From JBGTBQ01 sp041749275 (lineage in GTDB: Bacteria; Acidobacteriota; Blastocatellia; Pyrinomonadales; Pyrinomonadaceae): a stretch of DNA of 7,388 nucleotides. Shown one piece after another: positions 1-5,896 of the stretch. Each line of letters begins with the position of its first letter. Positions within the stretch are counted from its first letter, which is position 1. The stretch covers positions 1 through 7,388 of the forward strand of contig JBGTBQ010000203.1 in the NCBI GenBank assembly GCA_041749275.1, written 5' to 3'. The notes beneath the pieces were generated by a model, which searched no databases, had not been told where the DNA came from, and saw only the letters and a list, made by a program, of their open reading frames with translations. Both the position numbers and the translations under genes were made by a program.

Positions 1-169
1 GGGTTGGCTTGTGGTAGACTCCATGGCGACCTTCCTTGAGTCAGCGTAGTTCTCGGAACTGCTTCGTTAACTGACTTGTGGAAGGTCTTTCTGTAATTTG
101 TCAAGTAATCCCCGTCATTCCTGACTTTGCAAACGCCCTAAAGGAAGCTGTACGCTTGTGGCAGGTTTG

Positions 170-198
170 TTGACTTCCACGCTCTTTTCCCGTAGAAG
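170..198 (+). promoter_or_regulatory. Possible sigma-70 promoter for the 40-aa membrane protein
   Basis: A TTGACT box (170-175) is followed, after exactly 17 bases, by TAGAAG (193-198), which matches the TATAAT consensus at four of six positions. Transcription would begin near 205 and give a 5' leader of about 55 nt before the start codon at 261. The surrounding leader is clearly more AT-rich than the coding DNA in the window. The match is by eye only and the -10 box is mediocre. Confidence 0.35.
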
Positions 199-246
199 TC
201 TCTGTGACACCCCCGAATAAAATCCCCTGAATCAAACCTAACGAAC

Positions 247-252
247 AAGGAG
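247..252 (+). promoter_or_regulatory. Ribosome binding site of the 40-aa membrane protein
   Basis: AAGGAG lies 8 nt before the ATG at 261. This is a near-ideal Shine-Dalgarno sequence and spacing, and it is the main reason to believe the very short reading frame that follows is translated. Confidence 0.6.
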
Positions 253-260
253 AACTTTCT

Positions 261-383
261 ATGCAAGGTCCTTTGCGCGGAATCATCGCGGGCGTGGCGG
301 CGTGGAAGCTGGGCGGGGGTTGTCTTTCGACGATACTGATTTTTGTGGTGGTGTTCTGGGCGCTCGGCTACGCAAACTGCTGA
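261..383 (+). CDS. Small single-pass membrane protein, 40 aa, function unknown
   Basis: This short frame runs from ATG (261) to TGA (381-383) and encodes 40 residues. The first half is glycine/alanine-rich with a basic residue at R6 and at K17, and contains a W-K-x-G-G-G-C stretch at residues 15-21. Residues 21-38 are strongly hydrophobic (Leu, Ile, Phe, Val, Trp) and would form one transmembrane helix. The protein ends in a cysteine (C40), with another at C21. Support for it being a gene: an excellent ribosome binding site, a plausible promoter, a coherent N-terminal basic/C-terminal hydrophobic layout, and a strong palindrome just after the stop. I do not recognise the family. It stands alone on its strand and converges on glgP. 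It could be a small stress or envelope peptide, or a toxin-like peptide, but nothing here decides that. Confidence 0.6.
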   Translation: MQGPLRGIIAGVAAWKLGGGCLSTILIFVVVFWALGYANC

Positions 384-402
384 CCGAATAGAGTGGAATT
401 GA

Positions 403-439
403 AAGTGCGGCAGGCGTGACGGTCACGCCTGCCGCACTT
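403..439. terminator. Long GC-rich hairpin, bidirectional terminator between convergent genes
   Basis: AAGTGCGGCAGGCGTGA (403-419) pairs perfectly with TCACGCCTGCCGCACTT (423-439) around a 3-nt loop, giving a 17-bp stem. It lies 19 nt after the stop of the 40-aa gene and 9 nt beyond the glgP stop codon on the other strand, exactly where a shared terminator belongs. Downstream on the plus strand the sequence is only moderately T-rich, with no clean run of T. On the minus strand it is weaker still. Termination is therefore inferred from stem strength and position. Confidence 0.65.
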
Positions 440-448
440 CTCTCTGGT

Positions 449-2626
449 TTATTGCTTCCCGCCGAGGTAAATCTGCCGCGCGTAGTCCTGCACCATGCGG
501 TCGCTGTTGAAGGCGGGGGCAAGCGTCTGGATGGCGCGCTTCATCATCGCCACCCAACGTCGCGGGATGCCTCTCTCGTCGCGGTCGTAGAAGGTCGGCA
601 CGACCTCAGCTTCAAGCACATAATAGAGCGACGCGGAGTCCTCCACGTCCTGTTCGTCCGCACTCTCGGCGAAGGTCGTGTCGCCCACCGCCCAGCCGTT
701 CGAGCCGTCGTAGCCTTCAGGCCACCACCCGTCCAGCACCGAGAGGTTGAGGCCGCCGTTCATCCCCACCTTCTCGCCGCTCGTGCCCGAAGCTTCCAGC
801 GGCCTGCGCGGGACGTTCAACCACACGTCCACCGACTGTACGAGATGGCGCGCGATCTCCTGATCGTAGTCCTGTATGAAGACGGCGCGCTGCATCACCT
901 GTGGGTCGAGTTTCCAGAGCGCGATCTGTTGGAGGATGAGCTTCGCGCCCTGATCCTGCGGGTGCGCCTTGCCGGCGAAGACGAACTGCACGGGACGCTC
1001 GGCGTCCTGCATCAGGCGATGCAGTCGCGTCGGGTCTTCAAGCATCAAGTCCCACCGCTTGTAAGCCGCGACGCGGCGCGCGAACCCGATGGTCAAAGCG
1101 TCCGGGTCGAAGAGTTTGTGCGCGGCCTCCGCGTATTCACTCGACTCGCCCTGTTGAATGCGCGCGAAGAACAGGCGCTGGCGCACAAAGGCGAAGAGAC
1201 GATGTTTCAGCAACCGCTTTGCCTGCCAGAGTTCCTCGTCGGAGATGGAGTCAACTTTATTCGCCCAGCCTTCGGCGTCGTACAACATTTCGGCCCAGTC
1301 CGGCCCAACGTGCCCTTCGTAGATCGAGCGGATGAGCGGCGCGACCCACGTCGGCGCGTGGACACCGTTCGTCACCGAGGTGATGGGCACTTCCTCAATC
1401 GTCTTGCCCGGCCACATCTCTTTCCACAGTTCACGCGACACCTCGCCGTGCTTGCGGCTGACGCCGTTCGTCGAGCGACACATCCGGAGTGCGAGCGGCG
1501 TCAGGCCGAAAAGCTCTTCGTCATCGTCAGCCTTCACCCGTCCGAGGTTCAGAAACTCCTCGCGCGTGAGGCCGAGCGACTCCCAATACTCTTCGCCGAA
1601 ACAGGTTTCGACGAGCGGCGGCACGAACTCGTCATGGCCGGCGGCGACGGGCGTGTGCGTCGTGAACACGCAGCGCGCGCGCACGACGCTCGCCGCCGCC
1701 TCGAAGGTCTTCCCTGCCACCGTCAACTCGCGTGCGAGTTCGAGCGTGAGGAAGGCCGAGTGGCCTTCGTTCAAGTGAAAGACGTGCGGCTCGATCTGGA
1801 GTCGCCGGAGCAAGCGCACGCCGCCGATCCCAAGCACCATCTCCTGCACACAGCGCGTCTCGCGGTCGCCGCCGTAGAGGTGCCCCGAAATCATCCGATC
1901 AATTTCGTGGTTGCCCTCGACGTTCGTGTCGAGCAGGTAGAGCGGGATGCGCCCCACATCCACGCGCCACGCCTGCACGCGCACCTCGCGCCCACGCAGG
2001 GTGAGGTCGAAGTTGATGGGTTCGCCCGCCCCGTCGCGGACGAGTTGGAGCGGCAGGTCTTCGACATCAATCTGGTGATAGGTCTCCTCCTGCCAGCCGT
2101 CGCGGCGCAGGCGCTGTCGGAAGTAGCCGTGGTGGTAGAGCAGTCCGATGGCGACCAGCGGCAGACCCAGATCGCTCGCCGACTTCAGATGATCGCCCGC
2201 GAGGATGCCGAGGCCGCCTGAATAGAGCGGCAGCGAGTGGTGGATGCCGAACTCGGCGCAGAAATAGGCGACCGGATTCTGGTGCGTGATCTCCGGCATG
2301 TGCTCCGTCGCCCACTTGCGCGCGCCCGGACTCATATAGGAGTCGAATCGCTCTTCGAGTTGCCGCACCCGCACGATGTAGCCGGGATCGGTCGCCATGC
2401 GCGCCAGATCGTACTCGGAAACTTCCGAAAGCAGACGGCGCGGGTTGTGCTCGCACTCGTTCCACACGCCGCTGTCGAGGTCGCGGAAGACGGACGTGCC
2501 GTCCGGCGCCCAGCTCCACCAGTAGTTCCACGAAAGCCGTTCCAGAGTTTGAAGAGTCTCCGGCAAGGCGCCCTTCGCCGGCTTTCTCTCAACCGGCGGT
2601 TCGATCTCGTTTATCTCTTGAACCAT
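449..2626 (-). CDS. glgP: Alpha-glucan (glycogen) phosphorylase with N-terminal DUF3417 domain
   Basis: This enzyme phosphorolyses alpha-1,4-glucans (glycogen, maltodextrins) to glucose-1-phosphate in the cytoplasm, using pyridoxal phosphate (PLP). The 725-residue protein begins with a DUF3417-type region (about 21-105, with an LSWNYWWSW motif). Family hallmarks follow: AEFGIHHSLPLYSGGLGILA from 124, YGGDRETR near 251, HLNEGHSAF at 284-292, THTPVAAGHDEF at 323-334 and TNGVHAPTW near 419. The PLP segment is EASGTSGEK at 611-619, so K619 should carry the cofactor; classical muscle/E. coli-type enzymes have Met or Gln where E618 sits. It belongs to the shorter bacterial/archaeal alpha-glucan phosphorylase family (TIGR02094-like) rather than the E. 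coli GlgP/MalP type. I chose the ATG at 2626 because AAGGA lies 4 nt upstream; a TTG at 2689 would add 21 residues but has no comparable site. It is last in a likely minus-strand unit, 105 nt after the macro-domain gene. No other glycogen gene is present. Confidence 0.95.
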   Translation of the reverse strand: MVQEINEIEPPVERKPAKGALPETLQTLERLSWNYWWSWAPDGTSVFRDLDSGVWNECEHNPRRLLSEVSEYDLARMATDPGYIVRVRQLEERFDSYMSPGARKWATEHMPEITHQNPVAYFCAEFGIHHSLPLYSGGLGILAGDHLKSASDLGLPLVAIGLLYHHGYFRQRLRRDGWQEETYHQIDVEDLPLQLVRDGAGEPINFDLTLRGREVRVQAWRVDVGRIPLYLLDTNVEGNHEIDRMISGHLYGGDRETRCVQEMVLGIGGVRLLRRLQIEPHVFHLNEGHSAFLTLELARELTVAGKTFEAAASVVRARCVFTTHTPVAAGHDEFVPPLVETCFGEEYWESLGLTREEFLNLGRVKADDDEELFGLTPLALRMCRSTNGVSRKHGEVSRELWKEMWPGKTIEEVPITSVTNGVHAPTWVAPLIRSIYEGHVGPDWAEMLYDAEGWANKVDSISDEELWQAKRLLKHRLFAFVRQRLFFARIQQGESSEYAEAAHKLFDPDALTIGFARRVAAYKRWDLMLEDPTRLHRLMQDAERPVQFVFAGKAHPQDQGAKLILQQIALWKLDPQVMQRAVFIQDYDQEIARHLVQSVDVWLNVPRRPLEASGTSGEKVGMNGGLNLSVLDGWWPEGYDGSNGWAVGDTTFAESADEQDVEDSASLYYVLEAEVVPTFYDRDERGIPRRWVAMMKRAIQTLAPAFNSDRMVQDYARQIYLGGKQ

Positions 2627-2630
2627 CTCT

Positions 2631-2635
2631 TCCTT
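2631..2635 (-). promoter_or_regulatory. Ribosome binding site deciding the glgP start
   Basis: Read on the minus strand, a purine-rich run containing AAGGA ends 4 nt before the ATG at 2626. It favours that ATG over the in-frame TTG at 2689. The spacing is slightly short, so the choice is likely rather than certain. Confidence 0.5.
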
Positions 2636-2731
2636 CTTCCCGTCTCTACTTTCGACCGACAGGCGGCAGACATACTCGCCGGCGAGCAACTGACGCTTAC
2701 CACTCGTCCAAGGCCGGCTCTTGTCGCCTCT

Positions 2732-3304
2732 TCAACTCTCGAAACTATGATTGCGTAAAAAAACATCAGCGTCCTTCGGCGAAAAGAAAACGAGTCGAAC
2801 CTCGCCGACGGACTTATCCTCACTCAAAAACTTTTCAATCGCGGCGGAAGAGACGACGGCGGCCTCCGCGCGAGGATAGTAAAATGCGCCCGTCGAGATT
2901 GACGGAAAAGCTATGGTCCCGATTTTATGCTCCACCGCCAACGTGAGGGAGTGGCGGTAGCAGTTGGCTAACAGTTCCGCCTCGCGCCCGCCCTCCTGCC
3001 TGTAGATGGGGCCGACCGTGTGAATTACATACCGCGCTGGAAGGTCGCCGCCCGTCGTGATAACCGCCTCGCCCGTCGGGAGTCCTTGCGGGTAGCGCGT
3101 ACTCCTTATCTCGCGGCATTCCGCCAGAATTTCCGGCCCGCCCACGCGGTGAATTGCGCCGTCAACGCCGCCGCCGCCAAGCAGAGTCGAGTTGGCGGCG
3201 TTGACCAGCGCCTCTACTTCCTGTCGCGTGATATCTCCGACAACGACGCGGACGCGCCCTCCAAGAAATTCCATCTTCGTTTGTTGGGGCAACGAATTTA
3301 CCAT
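2732..3304 (-). CDS. Macro-domain protein, probable O-acetyl-ADP-ribose deacetylase / ADP-ribose hydrolase
   Basis: A stand-alone macro domain fills almost the whole 190-residue protein. Such proteins bind ADP-ribose and, in the YmdB/MacroD group, hydrolyse O-acetyl-ADP-ribose or remove mono-ADP-ribose from proteins. Visible hallmarks are GDIT at 23-26, NAAN at 35-38, and the GGGGVDGAIHR loop at 43-53. By alignment with E. coli YmdB, N38 and D48 correspond to its catalytic N25 and D35. PTGEAVIT follows near 76-83, then HTVGP at 95-99, and the second ribose/phosphate loop PSISTGAFYYP at 134-144, with F141 where YmdB has Y126, as in MacroD proteins. The ATG at 3304 follows an in-frame stop directly and lacks a clear ribosome binding site. 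A second ATG at 3274 would start the protein at residue 11 and matches the usual family N-terminus equally well. It sits 75 nt after the upstream orphan gene and 105 nt before glgP. Confidence 0.93.
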   Translation of the reverse strand: MVNSLPQQTKMEFLGGRVRVVVGDITRQEVEALVNAANSTLLGGGGVDGAIHRVGGPEILAECREIRSTRYPQGLPTGEAVITTGGDLPARYVIHTVGPIYRQEGGREAELLANCYRHSLTLAVEHKIGTIAFPSISTGAFYYPRAEAAVVSSAAIEKFLSEDKSVGEVRLVFFSPKDADVFLRNHSFES

Positions 3305-3379
3305 TTAAACATAAAAAAATGCACGCTCGGCAAGCGGCGGATAGGGACGCTAAAATGTTCGGAGGAATTTAAAGGTTTC
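3305..3379 (-). promoter_or_regulatory. AT-rich gap before the macro-domain gene
   Basis: This short gap contains a minus-strand run of seven T next to the macro-domain start. It is preceded by a weak hairpin (arms CGCT/AGCG, loop TGCCG, about 3328-3340). It could be a poor terminator for the 126-aa gene, an internal promoter for the macro-domain gene, or both. The stem is too short for a firm terminator call. Confidence 0.25.
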
Positions 3380-3760
3380 TCAAATCTCTGTCTTGGGGGA
3401 TTCGGCGGCTTCATCTTCATCTTCGTCCGCGCCGCCGAGTGGCTCGACGCTAATCGAGTCGAACATGCCCTGCCGTCGGAGCGCCTCGGCGACACCGCGC
3501 GCTTTATGTTCGGTGAGTGGGTGTTCGGGGTCGGTGCTGGCGATTTCAAATAACTCTTCGTCGAGCATCACGATGCCGAGCGAGCCGAGCGTCACGCCCG
3601 GCACGATCATCATCTCATCAAGATTGTGGAGGCGGTAGTGCCCGGTCTGCTCAACCCAGTCTTCGATGAACGGGTCGCGCAAGGCGTGCTCCGCCTCCGA
3701 TTCCGTCAGGTAAGAGCCTTCGACAATCAGGCAGTGTTCGCCCGGCTTTTGTCCCGTCAT
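3380..3760 (-). CDS. Conserved-looking hypothetical protein, 126 aa, acidic C-terminus
   Basis: I do not recognise this family. The protein is soluble, with no signal peptide or membrane segment. Residues 1-70 read like a compact alpha/beta fold (LIVEGSYLTESEAEHAL, then a DPFIEDWVEQTGHYRLHNLD stretch and a hydrophobic MMIVPGVTLGSLGIVMLDEELFEI-like segment). Residues from about 75 to 105 form a basic/amphipathic helix region, and the tail (about 109-121) is very acidic, with repeated Asp-Glu pairs. The ATG at 3760 is the only usual start: the frame is closed by a TGA a short way upstream and no GTG or TTG intervenes. No Shine-Dalgarno sequence is visible, so the mRNA may be leaderless or weakly initiated. 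Codon use is GC-rich like its neighbours. It is followed after 75 nt by the macro-domain gene, so the two may be co-transcribed. Confidence 0.72.
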   Translation of the reverse strand: MTGQKPGEHCLIVEGSYLTESEAEHALRDPFIEDWVEQTGHYRLHNLDEMMIVPGVTLGSLGIVMLDEELFEIASTDPEHPLTEHKARGVAEALRRQGMFDSISVEPLGGADEDEDEAAESPKTEI

Positions 3761-3892
3761 GGCGCGTGTGTGAGCTACCGGGAAGCGCGCTTTTCTATCC
3801 CTTCAACAATCGAGTTGTTACGAACAGCGGGCACACTTTATCACCGCGAGCCGCACATACGCCAGAAAATTTACGCCCTGCCGCCCCGCACG
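3761..3892 (-). promoter_or_regulatory. Probable promoter region of the 126-aa / macro-domain / glgP unit
   Basis: This gap follows a strong terminator, so the minus-strand genes to its left need a promoter here or later. It contains a small inverted repeat, AACAA-TCGAG-TTGTT (3805-3819), with a palindromic TCGA core, about 45 nt before the ATG at 3760. That position would suit an operator. I could not assign convincing -35 and -10 boxes. Confidence 0.3.
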
Positions 3893-3926
3893 AAAAAGCG
3901 CCGCCGGGGCGATTCCCGGCGGCGCT
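3893..3926 (-). terminator. Rho-independent terminator of the VWA-like gene
   Basis: On the minus strand, AGCGCCGCCGGG and CCCGGCGGCGCT form a perfect 12-bp GC-rich stem around a 6-nt loop (3909-3914), followed at once by TTTTT (3897-3893, the first T overlapping the stem base). It lies 33 nt beyond the stop codon of the VWA-like gene. It therefore separates that gene from the 126-aa, macro-domain and glgP genes, which must have their own promoter in 3761-3892. Confidence 0.88.
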
Positions 3927-3959
3927 CGTTGCGCTTACTCGTTAGAACGGCGAGGCGCT

Positions 3960-4679
3960 TTAGTACGCCCGGCCATACTGCTCATTGATGGTCTCGCTCA
4001 GGTTCCTGAAGTAAGCGTCGAAGGTAACGTAGTCGGTGCCCTGAAAGAAGGCACGTCCGCCCGTTTCGTTGGCGATGCGGTTGAGCGCGCTCTGGCCGAA
4101 AGAGACGGCGAGGCGGCTCCGGCTCGTCAGCCCGACGGACGGCGCGTAGAACGTATAGATCGCCACGTCACGCCGCTTCGCCTCGCGCACCGCGCGGTCG
4201 AGGTCAATCGAGTTGACGGATGACGAGAAGTCGAAACCGCGCGACGTGTCGAGGCCATCCGAGATTAAGAGCAGCGCGTTGTGGTTGCCGCCGCTCGCGG
4301 GGAACCGCTTCAGAGCGTCGCGCACCTCGACGTAAGGGTTGTAGGGCGATGCCGAGGTCGAACCCACTGGAACGCGCAGCGACTTGCCCGCACTCTTGAG
4401 GTCGCTCGTGAACGGCTGCGCCACTTGCAGCGAGCCGGCGCGGATATAACCCACCATCACCTGCGACCCTGTGGGCAGCGAGTTGATGAACTCGCGCGTC
4501 ACGTTGATCTCGTTGCCGACGCGCGACACCAGATCGTCCTGAATCAGAATCGCCAGATTCAACGGCACGCTCACACGCCGCTCGCCCTTCTGGTCGCGCG
4601 CGGACGCGGGCGTCATCACGCCATTTAAAGCGGCGAAAGCGAGGATGATTGCCGCAACTAACGAATAAAACTTTCTCAT
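3960..4679 (-). CDS. Secreted VWA-like domain protein (degenerate metal site)
   Basis: This is a 239-residue exported protein with one von Willebrand factor A-like domain. A signal peptide is clear: MRK, a hydrophobic core at about 6-20, and an Ala-Ser-Ala cleavage motif at 25-27. The domain spans about 38-235, with a first beta strand NLAILI (41-46), a second MVGYIRAG (75-82), and the strand ALLLISDGLD (135-144), whose D141 is the usual third metal-site residue. The first metal-site motif, normally Asp-x-Ser-x-Ser, reads D48-D-L-V-S52, so one serine is lost. Metal-dependent ligand binding may be weak or absent. Similar 'VWFA-related' secreted proteins are common in Acidobacteria, and their function is mostly unknown. 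The start is set by a good ribosome binding site and the signal peptide. It is monocistronic, with its own terminator and a hairpin leader, and is transcribed divergently from the DUF1223 gene. Confidence 0.87.
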   Translation of the reverse strand: MRKFYSLVAAIILAFAALNGVMTPASARDQKGERRVSVPLNLAILIQDDLVSRVGNEINVTREFINSLPTGSQVMVGYIRAGSLQVAQPFTSDLKSAGKSLRVPVGSTSASPYNPYVEVRDALKRFPASGGNHNALLLISDGLDTSRGFDFSSSVNSIDLDRAVREAKRRDVAIYTFYAPSVGLTSRSRLAVSFGQSALNRIANETGGRAFFQGTDYVTFDAYFRNLSETINEQYGRAY

Positions 4680-4688
4680 TGTCTGACT

Positions 4689-4698
4689 TCCTTCCTCC
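4689..4698 (-). promoter_or_regulatory. Ribosome binding site of the VWA-like gene
   Basis: On the minus strand the leader reads GGAGGAAGGA, ending 9 nt before the ATG at 4679. The AAGG core is at a normal distance; the GGAGG core is about 14 nt away, which is long. Either could pair with the ribosome. Confidence 0.6.
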
Positions 4699-4700
4699 CG

Positions 4701-4722
4701 CCCGTTCAGCGAACTGAACGGG
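4701..4722 (-). promoter_or_regulatory. Perfect 9-bp hairpin in the leader of the VWA-like gene
   Basis: CCCGTTCAG (4701-4709) and CTGAACGGG (4714-4722) are perfect inverted repeats around 4 nt. In minus-strand RNA the loop is UUCG, a stable tetraloop sequence (here closed by G-C rather than the optimal C-G). The hairpin lies just 5' of the ribosome binding site, so it may stabilise the mRNA 5' end or modulate initiation. As DNA it could equally be a 22-bp operator. Confidence 0.5.
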
Positions 4723-4907
4723 TCTGTCCATGTCTATCCCGGCCCCGTGAAAGGGCCATTTGTTACGGCATTGAGATGCTTCCGAAGGCGGGGAAGTGGC
4801 CTGCGGACAAGGTCGCGCGCCGGCTTGCAAATAACTATGTACACTCCATGTTTTTTCTGTGTTCGCGGGAATAAATCGAGCCGTCGGGGTAATATCTCCT
4901 CAGAAGA

Positions 4908-4933
4908 CGTGTATTTGGGAAACACGGTTTTTT
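4908..4933 (+). terminator. Possible terminator or attenuator upstream of the DUF1223 gene
   Basis: CGTGT (4908-4912) pairs with ACACG (4922-4926), extended by an AA/TT pairing beside a bulged A. A single G and six T (4928-4933) follow. It lies about 110 nt before the DUF1223 start and in the same direction. It could end a short leader RNA or attenuate the downstream genes. The stem is short, so this is tentative. Confidence 0.28.
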
Positions 4934-4953
4934 GGAACGCCACACGCCGTTCC
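4934..4953. promoter_or_regulatory. Inverted repeat, possible operator (GGAACG-N8-CGTTCC)
   Basis: Two perfect 6-bp half-sites are separated by 8 nt, about 90 nt upstream of the DUF1223 start. The 20-bp length fits binding by a dimeric regulator. It directly follows the T-run of the neighbouring hairpin. No regulator gene is in the window to link to it, and a 6-bp repeat can occur by chance. Confidence 0.25.
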
Positions 4954-5029
4954 GCTTCGATGCGCCGCTTGGCCGGGGCAACTCGCGCGACGGATCGAGG
5001 CTCAAAACCTTGCCGGTGTTTTCTAACGC

Positions 5030-5037
5030 GGAGGGAG
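5030..5037 (+). promoter_or_regulatory. Ribosome binding site deciding the DUF1223 start
   Basis: GGAGGGAG ends 4 nt before the ATG at 5042. It supports that ATG over the TTG immediately before it (5039), which would add only one residue. Confidence 0.7.
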
Positions 5038-5041
5038 TTTG

Positions 5042-5896
5042 ATGAAAAAGTTATACGCTTTTGCCGTCGCCGTCGTCGTAGTAGTTGTGTTCGTGATCGC
5101 CGTCCGCGCGCTCCGACAGAGCGGAGACGAACCTTTCCGCCCGGCGGCGGAAGCCTCTACCAGCAACGCTTCCGGTTCCGGCGCGGCGACGCGCGCGACC
5201 GTGCTGGTCGAGTTGTTCACCTCGGAAGGCTGTTCGAGTTGCCCGCCCGCCGACGTGCTGCTCTCGCGCCTTGAGAAGACGCAACCCGTCGAGGGCGCCG
5301 AAGTGATCGCGCTCGCGCAGCACGTTGACTACTGGAATTACCTCGGCTGGCGCGACCCTTTCTCGTCCGCCGAAGCGAGCGCGCGTCAACGCGAGTACGC
5401 CGGGGCGTTCGGCAAGGACGGCGTCTATACGCCGCAGATGATTATTGACGGTCGCGCGGAATTCCCCGGTGGCAACACTTCAAAAGCCTTCGAGGCGATC
5501 TCCGCTTCGGCGCGCTCGCCGAAAGCGGAGGTGCAGCTCAAGCTCATTCCGAATGGTGACGCACACAGCGCCGGCACGCGGTTGAGCGTGCGCGTCGAAA
5601 AACTTCCGCCGGTCAGCGCGGGCGATACGGTCGAGGTGCTCCTCGCAATCACCGAGAGCGACCTTTCGACGAGCGTCGCGCGCGGCGAGAACGCCGGGCG
5701 CAAGCTCAGTCACGTTGGCGTGACGCGTAAACTTAATGTGCTCGGCGTTGTGGCTCCGGGAAAGACGTTCACGGCTGAACCGGAAGTCATGGTTGATGGC
5801 GGCTGGCGGCGCGAGAACTTGCGCGCGGTTGTCTTCTTGCAGGAGCGCTCGAGTAAACGCGTGCTCGGCGCGGCGGCAATTAAGTTTGCCGGATAG
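5042..5896 (+). CDS. DUF1223 family thioredoxin-like protein, membrane-anchored
   Basis: This is a 284-residue envelope protein of the DUF1223 (PF06764-type) family, which has a thioredoxin-like fold and no settled function. A positively charged start (MKK) and a valine-rich hydrophobic stretch (about 6-22) form a membrane anchor or signal. A low-complexity Ala/Ser/Gly linker (about 33-50) follows. The domain then begins with VLVELFTSEGCSSCPPAD, where C64 and C67 form a CxxC pair in the position of a thioredoxin active site. HVDYWNYLGW (94-103) and VYTPQMIIDGR (128-138), with P131 as the likely cis-proline, are further family signatures. The C-terminal part (about 160-284) is beta-rich. The length is normal for the family with an extra anchor. 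It lies 121 nt upstream of msrP on the same strand, so a shared role in envelope redox chemistry is plausible but inferred. Confidence 0.93.
   Translation: MKKLYAFAVAVVVVVVFVIAVRALRQSGDEPFRPAAEASTSNASGSGAATRATVLVELFTSEGCSSCPPADVLLSRLEKTQPVEGAEVIALAQHVDYWNYLGWRDPFSSAEASARQREYAGAFGKDGVYTPQMIIDGRAEFPGGNTSKAFEAISASARSPKAEVQLKLIPNGDAHSAGTRLSVRVEKLPPVSAGDTVEVLLAITESDLSTSVARGENAGRKLSHVGVTRKLNVLGVVAPGKTFTAEPEVMVDGGWRRENLRAVVFLQERSSKRVLGAAAIKFAG

Larger units (their letters stand above)
4680..5041. other. Divergent intergenic region between the VWA-like and DUF1223 genes
   Basis: These 362 bases hold no gene I trust; the longer reading frames crossing them have no ribosome binding site and read like shadow translations. 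The region must contain promoters in both directions. Besides the leader hairpin at 4701-4722 it contains: a small inverted repeat GGCCC/GGGCC (4741-4745 and 4753-4757); a hairpin followed by six T (4908-4933); and GGAACG-N8-CGTTCC (4934-4953). The middle part (about 4825-4935) is more AT-rich than the flanks. I could not assign a definite promoter to either gene. Confidence 0.6.

Noticed and set aside
2..49. Short open frame at the left edge ending in TAG, reading GWLVVDSMATFLESA
   Set aside because: It could be the last residues of a gene entering from the left, but 15 codons are far too few to support it and the local base composition is more AT-rich than the coding DNA of the window.
416..2221. 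601-codon open frame on the plus strand opposite glgP
   Set aside because: It is antisense to a clearly recognisable phosphorylase, its product is Arg/His/Val-rich with no family features, and it begins inside the 403-439 palindrome. It is a GC-rich shadow frame.
3626..3988. 120-codon plus-strand frame across the 126-aa gene, the gap and the terminator
   Set aside because: It passes through a perfect terminator stem and ends inside the antisense of the VWA-like gene. Composition is basic and not protein-like.
4741..4757. GGCCC/GGGCC hairpin as a terminator
   Set aside because: The stem is 5 bp with no T-run, and no transcript is expected to end there.
4734..5274. Open frames on both strands across the divergent intergenic region (69 and 175 codons)
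   Set aside because: They have no ribosome binding sites, products are Arg-rich with no domain, and the plus-strand one runs out of frame into the DUF1223 gene.
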